This document shows, in pieces, positions 24,991-36,950 of a DNA stretch of 64,000 nt. The notes under the pieces were generated by a model. The model was not told the origin of the DNA. It ran no database searches and saw only the letters and a list, made by a program, of their open reading frames with translations. The translations under genes and the position numbers were made by a program. This DNA comes from Chara braunii. Lineage: Eukaryota; Streptophyta; Charophyceae; Charales; Characeae. The DNA is taken from contig BFEA01000156.1 in assembly GCA_003427395.1 (NCBI GenBank), positions 2,090,563-2,154,562 of the forward strand. Direction: 5' to 3'. Position 1 is the first letter of the stretch, and each line of letters opens with the position of its first letter.

Positions 24991-26999
24991 CTAAGGGCAT
25001 TCACCCCATGCTTTATTCGAGACGTAGATAAAACACAAAAAAAATCAGCAAATTCTTGCACATACAGCAACTACGCCCAGCAATATATGACGCAAAATGC
25101 TGCTAATGCAGTAAATGCACAACCAGTTGCATAAACAATGAGCAACAATCAACGACCAAACTCAGCAGCAGTCGTTGCACTAACAACCAGGACACTTCAA
25201 TCAACAGTTCCAGATCATCACACAACTGGGCAGGTATCGCGACAATAACAAAACCACCTTGGAAATCAGCCACACTCTGTAGAACGACGGACCTTCCGCC
25301 TTAGATGCTTGCAGCGGACTGCTCAAGGAAGATCATACTAACCTCATCAGCCGCAATGGACTATTGCATAGTGTCTGATATCCTCTAGCGACAACTTAAA
25401 ATAACGAACATAGTAGCACGTGCTAGAAATGCGGCAGGTTTAGGCAGGAAAGCATGGTAACCACCAGTAGTCGTCCACCGAATCAGCAGCAAGCTGATGG
25501 CCCCAGACCCTCAGCAAGCTGGTAAGATCTTAGACAATTAACAACAACAGGCGAAGTATATGCAAATGTTGATCTTACAAACCATAGTTGTAACCAAGTA
25601 CATACCCTCTCATCAGATCATCATACTTCCCAAGCATCGGTACACACAAGTGAGTTCGCAGATCGTTCAACTAAAAATTCTCAACGGGATATCACATTAT
25701 ACAGTCACCTGGACTCGCATCACAAAGTTTTCCCTGATTCTGCCCCCAATAGCTTCGATTATGTAACAGACCTTTCCTTTATACAACTTCCGCTCTGTTC
25801 ACTATAACCCGCCCCTTAGGGAATGTTACGAGAACGAACTCTTCTGAGGGCAAGCACGATGTCGGCGTTGACTTGCTACTTACTGATAGTGCAAATTGAG
25901 CAGAATCTTCTACTGGAGCGTGGAAGATAGACCGACAGACAAACCCGCCCGATTCAATGGGCAAGACTGTGATTGGAGCGGTCAGACGGACAGGATCATA
26001 AAGGGGAGAAATCACAACTTTGAGGAAGACCATACTCCTTTCGGACAAGGATAGCGGTCTAAATTGGGGAAAAAAAATAGAAGCTCCAACGCGAAGGTGG
26101 CGGTAGGCGCGAACATACTCAGAATTGAAATTGCTAACGTGTTGTCACTATGCCTATCAGACACGTGCCCCCTACCACGAGCTGGCTCACTCCCGTTTCT
26201 CCTGCAACCGATCGTGGTTGATCTGCAGCATACTCGGGGTAAGTACCTTGATCACTTTTTCTCTCTCTCCCTCTCTTTCTCTTTTCGTGCGTATGCGGTT
26301 GCTCACCTACCCCGCGCCTTGCTTACTTCGCTCAATGTGGCCTTCTTCATGTACCCTGGTTGAATCCCGACCACGTTCACACGCTCCGCTCTTCCCTCTG
26401 CAACTCCCGATAGTTTCGCGCAACACTTTCTTCTATTAACTCTCTTTCTACCGACTTATCACTAAACTAACTACAGCATCTGGGTCGCCATAGCCCAACA
26501 TGCCGGTTTCAGATCTTTCCTTGCCCTACTCCATAGGGAATCGGGCGAGATGTGTCATTCTCCTTCCTCTTCCCTCCTTCATCCGCCATCGCCCGCGCAC
26601 AAACTTTTCTACTTATCTACTATTCAACTTCCCCACCTCCAAAACTAACACCACCTTCCGCTTCGCCTAGGGCAAAAAAACCCGAGCGATGACTCATCCC
26701 TCACTTTGTTCCACGAAGGAATGATCGCACAACAACTCCCTCTACCCTCGTTGTTTTACTCACCATCTTCTACTCCATTCCGCCTGCACCTGACGCGAAA
26801 TCGCATCCCAGTCCTTTCCTCTTTCGTTACCTCTCCATCTTCCTTATCCGCCTGTCGTCGATCTCGGTGCTCGCCCAACGCACCTCTCGACCGTGTCGCA
26901 AGCGCTCGTCTGCTCTCCCGCTACCGAAAGGAGAATTTCGAAGGAAAATCGGTCAATGACCGATTTCACTTAGTCAATCGCCCCCATACCCAAGTAGTA

Positions 27000-27031
<32 letters not shown>

Positions 27032-27640
27032 CGCCAACTACTAAGCATTTTGGCAAACCTTCAGAGCTACACGTACGTCCGATGAACAATCTGCACGTCA
27101 GAGTTGTTGCGCATCCCCGCTACAGTCTGCTCCAACCTGCCTCACGTGCACCTGAATCTTTTCAATGGCCAGGTTCGCCCCTTTTCTTCACTGTCTGTTT
27201 CCTCGTATCAGTCTCAACCCCGTCAACCTCCTCCTAGCAGGCGCGACGCCCAACAACCCCTTGTTCTTTTCGCAGTCATTTCGGATGGGACCAACTACTA
27301 CTACAACCCCGCAATCCACTCAGAATGTTTTCCGATTCCCTTTTCATATTTAGGCTATCGACGCTCTCTAAGTGGGAAGTGAGGGGCCGATGACCACTGA
27401 TCCCACGCACGCGGACTTCCCCAGTCCAAGCTTCAAGATGGGCGGGGCAAGGAAATTCCGCCAACACTCCGATACACCGAATGTCGAATAGACCCGCCAA
27501 AAGAGACGCTTACTTATTGTCCTCGACCCCGTGATGACCACTGAATCCTGCGTCGCGTCCAAACCAACAGGATGCCGGAACAAAGATAAACAATAATAAT
27601 ATAACAATAGGTAGTAGACATATTTAAGAAACTTCTAATG
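24990..27640. other. Spacer I2 between blocks B and H, no gene recognised
   Basis: It occupies the same place in the second composite repeat as 5.1-7.75 kb does in the first, and is about the same length (2.65 kb). The motif GAGCAGAATC with CTACTGGAGCGTGGAAGATA near 25,892 sits about 19.65 kb from its counterpart at 6239. It is pyrimidine-rich with a (CT)n-like run near 26,260. The open frames present are short and unconvincing. Confidence 0.4.
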
Positions 27641-28642
27641 ATTGGAACATGTCGAAAAAAAAAAAAAAAAAAAAACGCTAAGCACCGTTCTGACGACGCT
27701 GATGATAAAACCAAGGGGGATAGCCCCATCGGGCCCTCATCCCCTTTGCCTCTTCGCGTTATTCTGATGTTCCCGTGTCCCCGCTCGCTGGCCTCGATCC
27801 CTATATCTCCCAGTTTGAAAGTCTGACACCGTAACCAATAATGTTAGGCCCAAGGCTGAGCCTACTACAAGCAAACACCTATATAAGCGGATACCACGTG
27901 GCACGTCACTGCGCGACTATATAGAACATTGGCTTTATCGACGTTGTCCTCCGTACGTACACACTTATCACGGTAAAATATATCAATAAAAAAATACAGT
28001 GTCTTTTAATCCTAGTTTAATTAGAACTAAAATTTCGTCGTCAACTATGCCGACTTTTCAATCATCAACAAAAGAAAGGACCGTGTGCGTCTTAAGTCTG
28101 CGCTCACATACTCTCTACTTCAGTCAACCACCAGTCAACGTAATTCGCAGACGCAGTCACGCCTCGCGTGTTGTACTTCAACTTTAAGCCAAACTTGCTT
28201 TCTGTCTCTTGGAAAAACCAGGGTGGATACCCTTGTAAGGGTATTCGCACCGACAGCTTACCGGACCATATTTAGCGACGTCCCCATCGCTTCGTAGAAT
28301 AAAAAAACTATCACTTCATCCATAATTCAAATTGTTGACGAGAAAGGAACCAATCCAATTAGCCGACAGACTCCGGTTCGAGGCCTCCATCAATCTATGC
28401 CAATACAACTATATGCTGTTAGGATTCTAACATGGGTCTTCATTGTCTTGACAGTAGGACACTGGTGTACTAGACATACGTACTACAACATAAGTTTGAG
28501 CGGCCCTCTCAACCGTCCTTTCCCCATTGTCCTAGACAAACACCAGCTTCTCGTTAAGTGTCTCATTTAGTCTGTACCCTGCAAGCAGGGCCATAATTAG
28601 AGACGAGGACCCTAACCGAGATCTTTAAAGACATTCTTGCCT

Positions 28643-29111
28643 CACAAGCGGTTATCGGGTAGCTGAAAATTAAAGAGTGAAAATTCTGAAGTGAGAGTTT
28701 TGGGCAGTCTGAAAATCATGAATGGTTCTGAAGTGGTGAAAGGTCCGAAGACCTTGAAAACCACATGTTTAGGCAGACTGCATCCTGAAGTGGTGAAGGG
28801 TGTCCTGAAGTGATCAAGTGAGAGTTTTTGGCAGTCTGAAAATCCTGAATGGTCATGAAGTGGTGAAAGGTCCAAAGACCATGAAAACCACCCTTCACCA
28901 CTTGAGGATGCATCCTGCCTAAACAACTAGTTTTCAGGGTCGGAGCTTTCACCACTTCAGGACCATTCAGGATTTTCAGACATGAATGGTCCTGAAGTGG
29001 TGAAAGCTCCGAAGACCCTAAAAATCATCTTTTTAGGCAGGTTGCATCCTGAAATGGTGAAGGGTGTCATGAAGTAGTGATGAAAAATACGACTGTTGTT
29101 AACCTTCTATC
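28643..29111. mobile_element. Foldback/MITE-like element FB2 (469 bp)
   Basis: The flanking 8 bp TCTTGCCT is exact on both sides (28,635-28,642 and 29,112-29,119). The paralogous block H copy 1 shows the uninterrupted site (GGCATTCTTGCCTTCCTCC near 9025). The ends are CACAAGCGGTTATCGG and, inverted, GATAGAAGGTTAACAAC. The interior modules CCTGAAGTGGTGAAAGGTCC and their reverse complements match FB1 in the opposite orientation. No open frame. Confidence 0.85.
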
Positions 29112-30183
29112 TCTTGCCTCCTTCCAATAATTCTTACAATAAAAATATATATATATATATATATTATCTTAGACTCTTCTTGCAGTCTAGTACAGGAAGG
29201 TTAGGTCTCCATCTTGGTCCATCATAGTCTTGGTGATCGGGCCAGATCTACAACCCACCTCATTGTTATTTTAGCGGTAGTGCCCTCGCTGGTTACTCAA
29301 TGATAGACTTTTTTCCTGATAAGCATTCAATCAGGACTCCAAAAGACTCAAATGACTCCACTCTTATCCCTCCGACATCCCGCAGGAAGTAAAACCCTCC
29401 TAGGTGGGCACACCTCTTTAAGTCTTTACTCCTTGGTGAGACGTGGGCCCGCTACTAGGTTGCGTCGGCCAGCAACCAATACTGAGGGTTGCGCCTCAAT
29501 GATACCAGTTGAACCTCTAACTCGGTTTCTTATATATGTCTTAAGATTAACACAAGTGGCTGGATGGTGTGTCGCATTAGTACAGGCCTATTGCGGGACT
29601 ACGCAAAGGCATGTCATACATAAAAAAAAACATTTTACTTGTCCTCTATGGGACAACACAGAGAACACAACATCCTCTCCACATTTACAAAACAAAATCA
29701 CCGCCAGATTCACAAGGTTGTGACCTTCTAACTTGATCAGGGTAAGAAAGTCATACATCTTAATGACATCTCACAAATGAATCACTTTTGCGACCTCCAA
29801 AATTTCATTAATGGCCAAACAAAAACTTTGTCATTTTCGTCAGACTTTATCTTTCAAATCAGTTTTTCATGCCATTAAATATTTTAACCACCTTTCAGTT
29901 GAAGGAGGTTTCATTCATTAGGTCTCTCAGTCAACTTTCACGTGACCTCTTTAAAACATCTTCTACTGAAGATGAGTCTCCAAACAAACAAATAATCACC
30001 TTCCCCTTTGAAGGTGTCTTAACCATTAAACAACTCAACACTAAGAGACCAACTTATGAGTCCTCATCACAACTTAACAATAAACATTCACCATGGTAAA
30101 GTGTTCGAGTCTCAAAGACTCATAAATCCCTTAGGATTCTCACATCCTTCATAAAAATAGACTGCACTTCCTTCCTTTATACC

Positions 30184-31176
30184 GAGAGATGGTTAACGGG
30201 TGCATATATTTTCAGGTTTCCTTTCCAAACAGTTCAGCCACTTTAGGTTACTACACCACTTCCAGATTGTGTGTGGATCTATACATGGAGTTGTCTGAAA
30301 CTGCCTTCAGGCAGTTCAACCACTTCAGGTTGATACACCACTTTCAGATTGCCGACAAATCCATTGCAAATGGTGGGATGGGGGTACCTGAAACCCCTTT
30401 CAGAAGCTTCAACCACTTCAGCGGTTTCAAGTCCCCTATTGAAATTCTTGAAATGACATGAAGTGGCTGAAGCTTCTGAAAGGGGTTTCAGGTACCCCCA
30501 TCCAACTATTTGGATGGGGGTACCTGAAACCCCTTTCAGAAGCTTCAGCCACTTCAGCGGTTTCAGGTCCCCACCCGAAATTCCTGAAATGACCTGAAGT
30601 GGTTGAAGCTTCTGAAAGGGGTTTCAGGTACCCCCATCCAAATGGTTGGATGGGGGTACCTGAAACCCCTTTCAGAAGCTTCAACCACTTCAGCGGTTTC
30701 AAGTCCCCACCTAAAATTCATGAAATGACGTGAAGTGGTTGAAGCTTCTGAAAGGGGTTTCAGGTACCCCCATCCAACCATTTGGATGAGGGTTACCTGA
30801 AACCCCTTTCAGAAGCTTCAGCCACTTCAGCAATTTCAGGTCCCCACCTGAAATTTCTGAAATGACCTGAAGTGACTGAAGCTTCTGAAAGGGGTTTCAG
30901 GTACCCCCATCCAACCATTTAGATAGGGGTACCTGAAAACCCATTCAGAAGCTTCAGCTACTTCAGCGGTTTCAGGTCCCCACCTGAAATTCTTGAAATG
31001 ACCTGAAGTGGCTGGAAAAACAGGCAGAAAAAAAAAAAAAAAAAACCATAAAACTTGTCCTGCAAACCATCTGAAACTTCTAAAATGACTTGAAGTGTCT
31101 TCATGCCATTTCAATAGTTTCAGACCACTTCAGAATCTTTCTTTCTGAAATTTCGGGTGGTCGTTAACCGCGAGTG
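30184..31176. mobile_element. Foldback element FB3 with ~136 bp palindromic tandem units
   Basis: The flanks TTTATACC and CTTATACC (7 of 8 identical) and the paralogous empty site near 10,105 define the insertion. The ends are GAGAGATGGTTAACGG and, inverted, CACTCGCGGTTAACGA. The interior holds about four ~136 bp units. Each is a near-perfect palindrome: GAAGTGGCTGAAGCTTCTGA, AAGGGGTTTCAGGTACCCCC, a short ATCCAACC/TTTGGAT centre, and then the mirror image. Units are joined by GGTTTCAGGTCCCCACCTGA-type spacers. Such DNA can fold into cruciforms or transcribe into hairpin RNA. Translations of the array are not genes. Confidence 0.85.
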
Positions 31177-31799
31177 CTTATACCCGACCCTATTATCTGC
31201 CGATGAGCAGACCACATGAGTATACCGAAGAGTGGACAGTTCACATACATTCACATTCACATTCACAAAATGTAAAATACACGAGGTGTTTTTCTATACA
31301 TCTCTCACACAAAGTTATCACTCATCAAGATAAAACCACACATGTGAGAATGATAGTGATCGTCATATATAAGAAAATAGTATCAGGTAAAATCTCAACT
31401 CAATATACCCTCAGGGATGAGATATATCATCAAAAACACAAATAATGGTCAAGATCCATAGTCTTAGTCCGACTGAGCAAAATCACTCCTAACTTAATAC
31501 AAAGGTAAGCACACCGTCAAAAAATGTACTCAAAATCAGAACTTACCCTGACTCTCAAGAATCAGAAGAAAAGTAGCCTTACTATACATATGTCACATCA
31601 CTGAAGCCCAAACCTCAAATCACTAGTGAAATCCTCAATGGTAATCATACGCTGTAAACCCCATCCACACATCCAAACAGCGTAAGTACTAAAACCTAAA
31701 CCTATAAATCATAAATAAAAGGTACGACAAGTTCCTAACTCTAAAATGCACACTCTCACTCAACCTAACAAAAATAGAAATAACTAAAACAACAAATAG

Positions 31800-34368
31800 G
31801 CGAACCAGTCTCGAGTCACTCATCTCCTCTTGGTTTTGCCTATATAACTGCGCTCTACCCCCATCAGCAGTCCGCTTCACCACTCCACCCTGTTTGTCAA
31901 CCATCTGCCCATCACTCTACCCTGTTTGTCAACCATCTACCCACCACTCTAAGTGACCTTCCCTGCTGCCTTGTCCTTTAGAAACATTCGACACTGCAAA
32001 GCCCTATGCTCCCCATTCTTGCAGAAGAAGCAGGATAAGTCACTTGATTTTCGGCCCCTCTTCTTCTTCTTCTGAGACCCTGGCGATGAAGGTGCCTCAC
32101 TGACCTCTTTGGCCACCTCATGACATTGGGGCACACGCATAGGCTTCTCAGGTCTAGCGTCCAACTCGTGAGTACTGGACTGTATTCGTATCCCAATTCC
32201 CTCAGGCCTATACTCGGGTGTATCTAACCTCTGTGGCCTGCCCTCGTAGACACCCTCCATCACAACCCCTATCTCTCCCTCTCGATATGCCTCCGCTCTC
32301 TGCTCAGGCATAAGCGTACCTGTTCCTTCTTGCATAGTATTGATCTCCTTGAGGAGCACATCCATAGATCCCTTATCCGACCCAAGTGCAGGCTCGCTGC
32401 AGCTGCTGTCTGTGGTCTATCTCCAGCCTGTACTGGTAGGGACTCTGTTGCTGGCTCCGAAGAAACTACAGGCTGGGTGGCAAGCTCTGTGGGTGCCTTG
32501 ACTCTGCCTCCCTCTTTGCCTTTGCCTCCTCTAGCTCCAGGATGGCCTTCCCAATGGTTGATTCCTGGGACGGACCTGCTGCAGATGGTTGTCCAAACAA
32601 ACCTCGTACCACCTCTCCTTGGATACCATAGTGGGAACTCTCAGTCCAGTCCACCACCTTGGTAGGTGTCTCCCTCTCCATCATCGCTGCCATATCTTGA
32701 AGTTGTTGTCTCATGTCCTGGATAATAGTGGTCTGACTAGCTACCTGCGCTCTGAGCTCCTGGATCTCTGTCTCTGCAGCCTCCAAGCGTACTCCCTGAA
32801 TTACCTCCATTATCTTCTTTCCAGCCAGATCATCTTCCAGCATCAAATATCTCTGGAACGACGTCTTTGCTAGAAAGCGAATCCTTCTATCTAAGTACTC
32901 ATTCACCAATCTCAATGTCTCGTGTTCCGCTCTCTCAAATGCAGTGAGTCCCTCTGCTCTCTGGCTCAAAAAATCTTCCCACATCTCAGTGACCCCACGG
33001 ACTCTAGGCGGTACACATGGTGGCTGGTTTGGGAGTGCCCCTGCTGCCTCTAACCTCTGCCTTTCCTGCTATATCTCCTCCACTCATTTGCCTGTCCTGA
33101 CCCTCTTCTCCTCAACCGTCTCTCTTGGTAGCGCTCCCCCTCCTGTAGAACGAACTGTCCTTACTGATACTTCAACTCTAGCCTATGCTTCTGTCTGGGG
33201 TGACTCTTGTGGTTGCTCTACAGATCGCCTCCCCAATGTCAGGGTGTTTCTGAGCATATGTCGCCAGATATGAGTCAACCATGGAAAGGGTCTTCCTCCT
33301 CCAAACTATCTCCTCTCGCTCCATCTCCATTCTCTCCCATGGTGACAGAGTCATATTTGGAGGAGATGGAGGAATCTCTCAATGCTGAAGCTCTTCCCCT
33401 GCCTCCTGAACACCCTCTGGCACTGGCTCAGGCCCCGATATAGGAACGGGCAACTGAGGAGGAGTATCCTCTTCAGCCTCAATCACCTCCTCTGCTCGTC
33501 GCTCACCCTGGATACTAGGTCTCGCTTCTCGATCTCCACTGGCTTGTGGCACCCTCAACTACGAGACGTCCAAGCGTGTCTCTAGACTCTACAAAGATCC
33601 TCCTATTGGCACTGCCTTCTCTGGCGCTGACTGAGGGGACTCTCACAATCCTCCCTCAGTGAACCGTTGGAAGACCATTGACCCTAGCCCGCACTCAGGG
33701 TACATCCCTGGTTCCTGCGCAGGTTGTGCTGACTCCTCATCTCGCCGTGCAAACCCCTTCCGTCCTCCTCGAGTTAGGGCGGCTTCCCTAGGCTCAGGGT
33801 CCCTTTGTCTCTTACTCCTTTGCCGCCTTTCGACCCTGGGCTGGGGTGACACTGGCTCTGGCCGTCGAAATGCCTCCCTCAAATATGCTCCGCAGCCATC
33901 CCAATCTCGTGCCCTATCTCAGATTATTTTCGCCCTCCTCGTCCATAATGGCAATGTCTGCATCCACTCATCCCTTCGTATCCCCTGCTCATGCATGAAC
34001 CTCTCGAACGCAGGGATGGACTCCTCATCATTTCCTACTTCCAGGCGGATCAGTACACCATCTGCCCCCACTGGCGAACGCCTCAGGCCCTGCATCCTCA
34101 TCTCCACCTCCTGCCAAGTTTGTGCCCCCCGACGGATCCGTGCAATAGGCTCCTCAAACCGCCCCACTCCTCTCAATCTCCGTAGCATCTCTGATACGGT
34201 CCACCCCCTCTGACTCGCATGACTCCGAAAATCATCCAGAAAGAGTTTTATGTCCCCATCACCATATACAGGCGTGCGCTCTCTTTGGGAAGACCCATGC
34301 TGCTCATATCCCCTTGATGCTCCGAATGGTCTCTGCGGTGGCCGTGTCTCCCTCCCTCCTCTCGGCAT
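31800..34368 (-). pseudogene. Gag-like frame 3' of integrase, with CCHC knuckle
   Basis: It starts with ATG at 34,366-34,368 (MPRGGRETRPPQRP) and a charged helical region (DGDIKLFLDDFRSHASQRGW), reading to a TGA at 33,919 and on in the same frame to 33,643. After frame changes there is a long coiled coil (32,984-32,466, KIMEVIQGVRLEAAETEIQE) and then a basic region. A CX2CX4HX4C knuckle follows at 31,991-32,032 (CFFCKNGEHRALQC). The tail ERTADGGRAQLYRQN-like region reaches about 31.8 kb. It resembles gag-like proteins that I recall as common in Chara braunii annotation. It either belongs to the integrase-bearing element as an extra 3' gene or is the 5' part of a second element that lost its pol. 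Multiple stops and frameshifts make it non-functional. Confidence 0.55.
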
Positions 34369-34390
34369 GAATGTCTTCGTAAAGTCAGAC

Positions 34391-34585
34391 CTGCACAATA
34401 GGCGAAAAAGACAACATGCACACAATGGGGTAAGCAAACAGGTGAAATAGAGCACATTCTTATCAAGCCAGACACACATGCCCTACCCATACATTCTACC
34501 ATTTCACTTTATCTAAGACCTTAACTAAAGACACTCTCTATTTTTGTGGAATCCTATCGTAGGGGACTTAGAATGTTTATCTTAC
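34391..34585 (-). other. Candidate 195 nt intron between integrase and 3' gag-like frame
   Basis: On the minus strand the integrase tail ends GAAGAG followed by GTAAGATAAAC (donor at 34,585). The region ends TTTTTCGCCTATTGTGCAG (acceptor at 34,391), just before the frame leading to the ATG at 34,368. Donor, pyrimidine tract and acceptor fit a GT-AG intron. After splicing, the integrase phase would read GTC TGA at the junction. Pol would then end there and the gag-like start would lie about 20 nt downstream. This is inference from one copy. Confidence 0.35.
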
Positions 34586-34589
34586 CTCT

Positions 34590-35940
34590 TCTCGTGCCAC
34601 ATACTTCTTAAGACTCGTTCCTGACACCCGATCTTTCTATTCTATCTTATCCAACTCTTCAATCTGGTAGGCGCCAAATCTCCACATGGCACGATCCAAT
34701 ATAGCCCTAACCATATCTTGTCGAGTTTCCTACACCACTGCTTCTTTAGGGATGAGTCGTATAACAGTACGACATCCCCTACTGCTAAAAGTTACGGACG
34801 TGCACTATCTGATCCCATCGAACCCTGTCTTCTATGCGTCCCTTCTCCACCTAATTGGATGCCTCCTGAATTATTTCCTCAATTGTGCCCACTTGTCGTA
34901 CCCGAATATTGAGCAACTCCTCGAAAGACAAAGTGGTTTCCAAATCCTGGCGCCTCCAGGTTTTCAGTAAGCTCTCAATTAGAAATATAGCGTACCTTCC
35001 ATATCATAGTGTGGCCGACACATACTTAGTGTTTTTTTTTACTGTGGTGTTCTCAACGAAGAAAGTTGCTCTCAACATACCTAGCTTCAGTCCACTTGGC
35101 CAAGAGATCCGTGATGGTACTATGTCCTCTTTCAACTGGAGCATTGCCTGAGGGTGTGTAGTCATGGTATAGTTAGGCTAAGCCACTACACCATATTCTG
35201 ATAATAACTCCTGCACCTCCAAACAGGTAAACTCTGATCCTTAGTCCATCACGAACTCCTTGACAAAGGGATAGCGTAGATAGTATTCTTCGATGCAACT
35301 CACCAAAATCTTACCGGTTTTTGTACGTATGGTTCGTTCATCTACAAAGCCAGTAAGATTGTCTCATGCATAGAAAATGTAGTTGTAGTCATTATCTTCA
35401 ATTAGCATAAATAGTAGGTCCAAATGCACTACGGCACCTACTTCCCTTTCTAGCCTTGGATGTAATGGCTCCCTCGGTCTATGAGACGACCTTTCTTGGC
35501 AGGGTACACAAGATCGTCAAAAACTTGATAATCATCTTCATCATTCCATCCCAATAATACAATTCAGTTATCTTGGCGTAGGTGTTATTTACCCCTCGGT
35601 GCCCTTCTGCTATGCCATCGTGTAATGCCGCCATGATATCAATCTGCCGATTTCTCCCACGTACAATTTTCATGGGATTCCTTACTCGTCTTTTTATAAA
35701 GAGACGGTCGTTCCTTACCAGATAAAGATGCCTCATCTTCTGTGCCTTCTCACTCGCATCCCTATCCCTTATTTACATGATAGTAGAAGTCATAATTTCA
35801 GGTAGACCCCATCATACTCTTCTGCACGAAACGCTTTTTTAATCTCTCCCTCTTCGAACTCGTCGTCCTAACTTTATGGAACTAAATCTTCGCCCTCATA
35901 AACTCCGCGCGGTTTTATGTTAAGCCTCACGTGCGACGCC
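34590..35940 (-). pseudogene. Ty3/gypsy integrase (broken)
   Basis: An N-terminal HHCC zinc-binding region is visible in 35,736-35,479 (ALHDGIAEGHRG, YAKITELYYWDGMMK), with the CX2C (SCVPCQERSS) one frame over. Core residues are the first Asp in VVHLDLLFM, the second in FVMD followed by a stop and GSEF, and the Glu in APVERGHSTITDL, all in shifted frames. The C-terminal SH3-like part reads GDVVLLYDSSLKKQW, then, shifted, GTSLKKYVAREE. Integrase joins retroelement cDNA to host DNA. At least four frame changes and several stops are present. The segment is otherwise near full length and adjoins the R insertion on its upstream side. Confidence 0.8.
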
Positions 35941-35999
35941 GATCCGAATTCCGCATTGGAAAGTTATGGGACGGCTACCCAGAGGCTAGAAGCGTTGTC

Positions 36000-36510
36000 G
36001 CGTTGTTTGAGTTGTGTCGTTTCGTGTGTGTATGTGTGTGTGCGTGTTTTGTTGTGAATTCGTTAAAGTGGTGTGCGCGTGGTGTGTGGGATACGTCCTA
36101 GTCGACCGACGATAGGCCGCGCTTGGGACTTCAGCCCCCCAAGATGGTTGTTCGCGTGCGGGTGCGATAGAGGCGTATTACCACGCGTACCCCCTATGCT
36201 ACAGCGAACGAGAAACGCCATCGGCTGGTCCACCTCTGCGATTGCAATTGATTAGCTTTCGTACTGTGGACTGGTAGCTCGGCGGGGATACGCCCACCGA
36301 AGGGAGGTGACAGCTCCCGTAACGTGGAGGTAAGTCGTGCCTCGCGTAGGCCCTATCCTGTCGTAGGGGCTCGCGAGAGGTATGGCTGGCGCACTCGGCC
36401 GGAGTGGCTTGCGGAAGCTCCATGTATATTTGCGACGAAGGATATAAACCAACTCCTACGTGACGCGGTCGGGAGGGTCCCGCGCTGCCCTGATGCGGTG
36501 CCGGACCGAT
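36000..36510 (-). repeat. Inverted copy of repeat family R replacing RT/RNaseH
   Basis: Read on the minus strand, it matches 20.5-20.9 kb and 14.95-15.2 kb: GGGACCCTCCCGACCGCGTC, AGGAGTTGGTTTATA, CATGGAGCTTCCGC, CACCTCCCTTCGGTGG and GTATCCCCGCCGAGC. Its start coincides with the break in the gypsy RT (just after FAVFYSGPL) and its end with the resumption of pol upstream of integrase near 35.94 kb. It therefore replaced, or was joined at, the missing RT and RNaseH. Confidence 0.7.
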
Positions 36511-36950
36511 GCGCTCGACAACGGTCCGCTGTAAAAGACGGCGAAATGTGTCCGCATCTTTCCATCCAGATAGTCCACTACATTCTTCTCATGTTCAGGC
36601 CTGGTCAGGACTAGAACATCGCCCGCCTCTCAGATTTTATGGTTCGTGTGGTACTGTATCGATCCGAATCATCATAATTTTATCTACATCCAGCCTCCTG
36701 CGTTGATCATCATTAAATGCATAGGCGCGATACCTTTTCTTCATTAGCTATACCATGAGAACTATCTCTTGGGTTAACAGGAATTTAGGCACCACTACTA
36801 TCAGTTTCCCCTCATTCTCCTCGTTGATACGACATGGGTTAATCGTGGTTTGTTCCCTCATTCGCCGTATCAATTCACGTTCCCGCTTGTAGTAAGCCTC
36901 CTCGTCGTCTGTAACGAGAACGGGAACTGGGCAGCACTTCTTATCCATTG
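36505..36950 (-). pseudogene. Start of Ty3/gypsy reverse transcriptase (truncated)
   Basis: The minus strand encodes LIRRMREQ and PCRINEENEGKLIVVVPKFL. After frame changes it encodes RYRAYAFNDDQRRRLDVDKI, RIDTVPHEP and EKNVVDYLDGKMRTHF. This is the conserved linker before the RT palm in plant gypsy elements. The palm itself, including the YxDD motif, is absent. Homology stops at repeat family R. Confidence 0.6.

Larger units (their letters stand above)
27640..31600. repeat. Dispersed repeat block H, copy 2
   Basis: It starts after a poly-A run at 27,655-27,675 and is colinear with 7.75-11.3 kb. Shared landmarks are ACCCTTGTAAGGGTATTCGC, CTCCGGTTCGAGGCC, TCCGACATCCCGCAGG and TTATCTGCC. Two foldback elements (28,643-29,111 and 30,184-31,176) are present here and absent from copy 1. 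A short (TA)n run is at about 29,145. Confidence 0.8.

Noticed and set aside
30436-31114. Minus-strand frames with ETPFRSF-type repeats, and a possible CRISPR-like array
   Set aside because: Units are palindromic foldback modules with no unique spacers; eukaryotic context; translations repeat the DNA unit.
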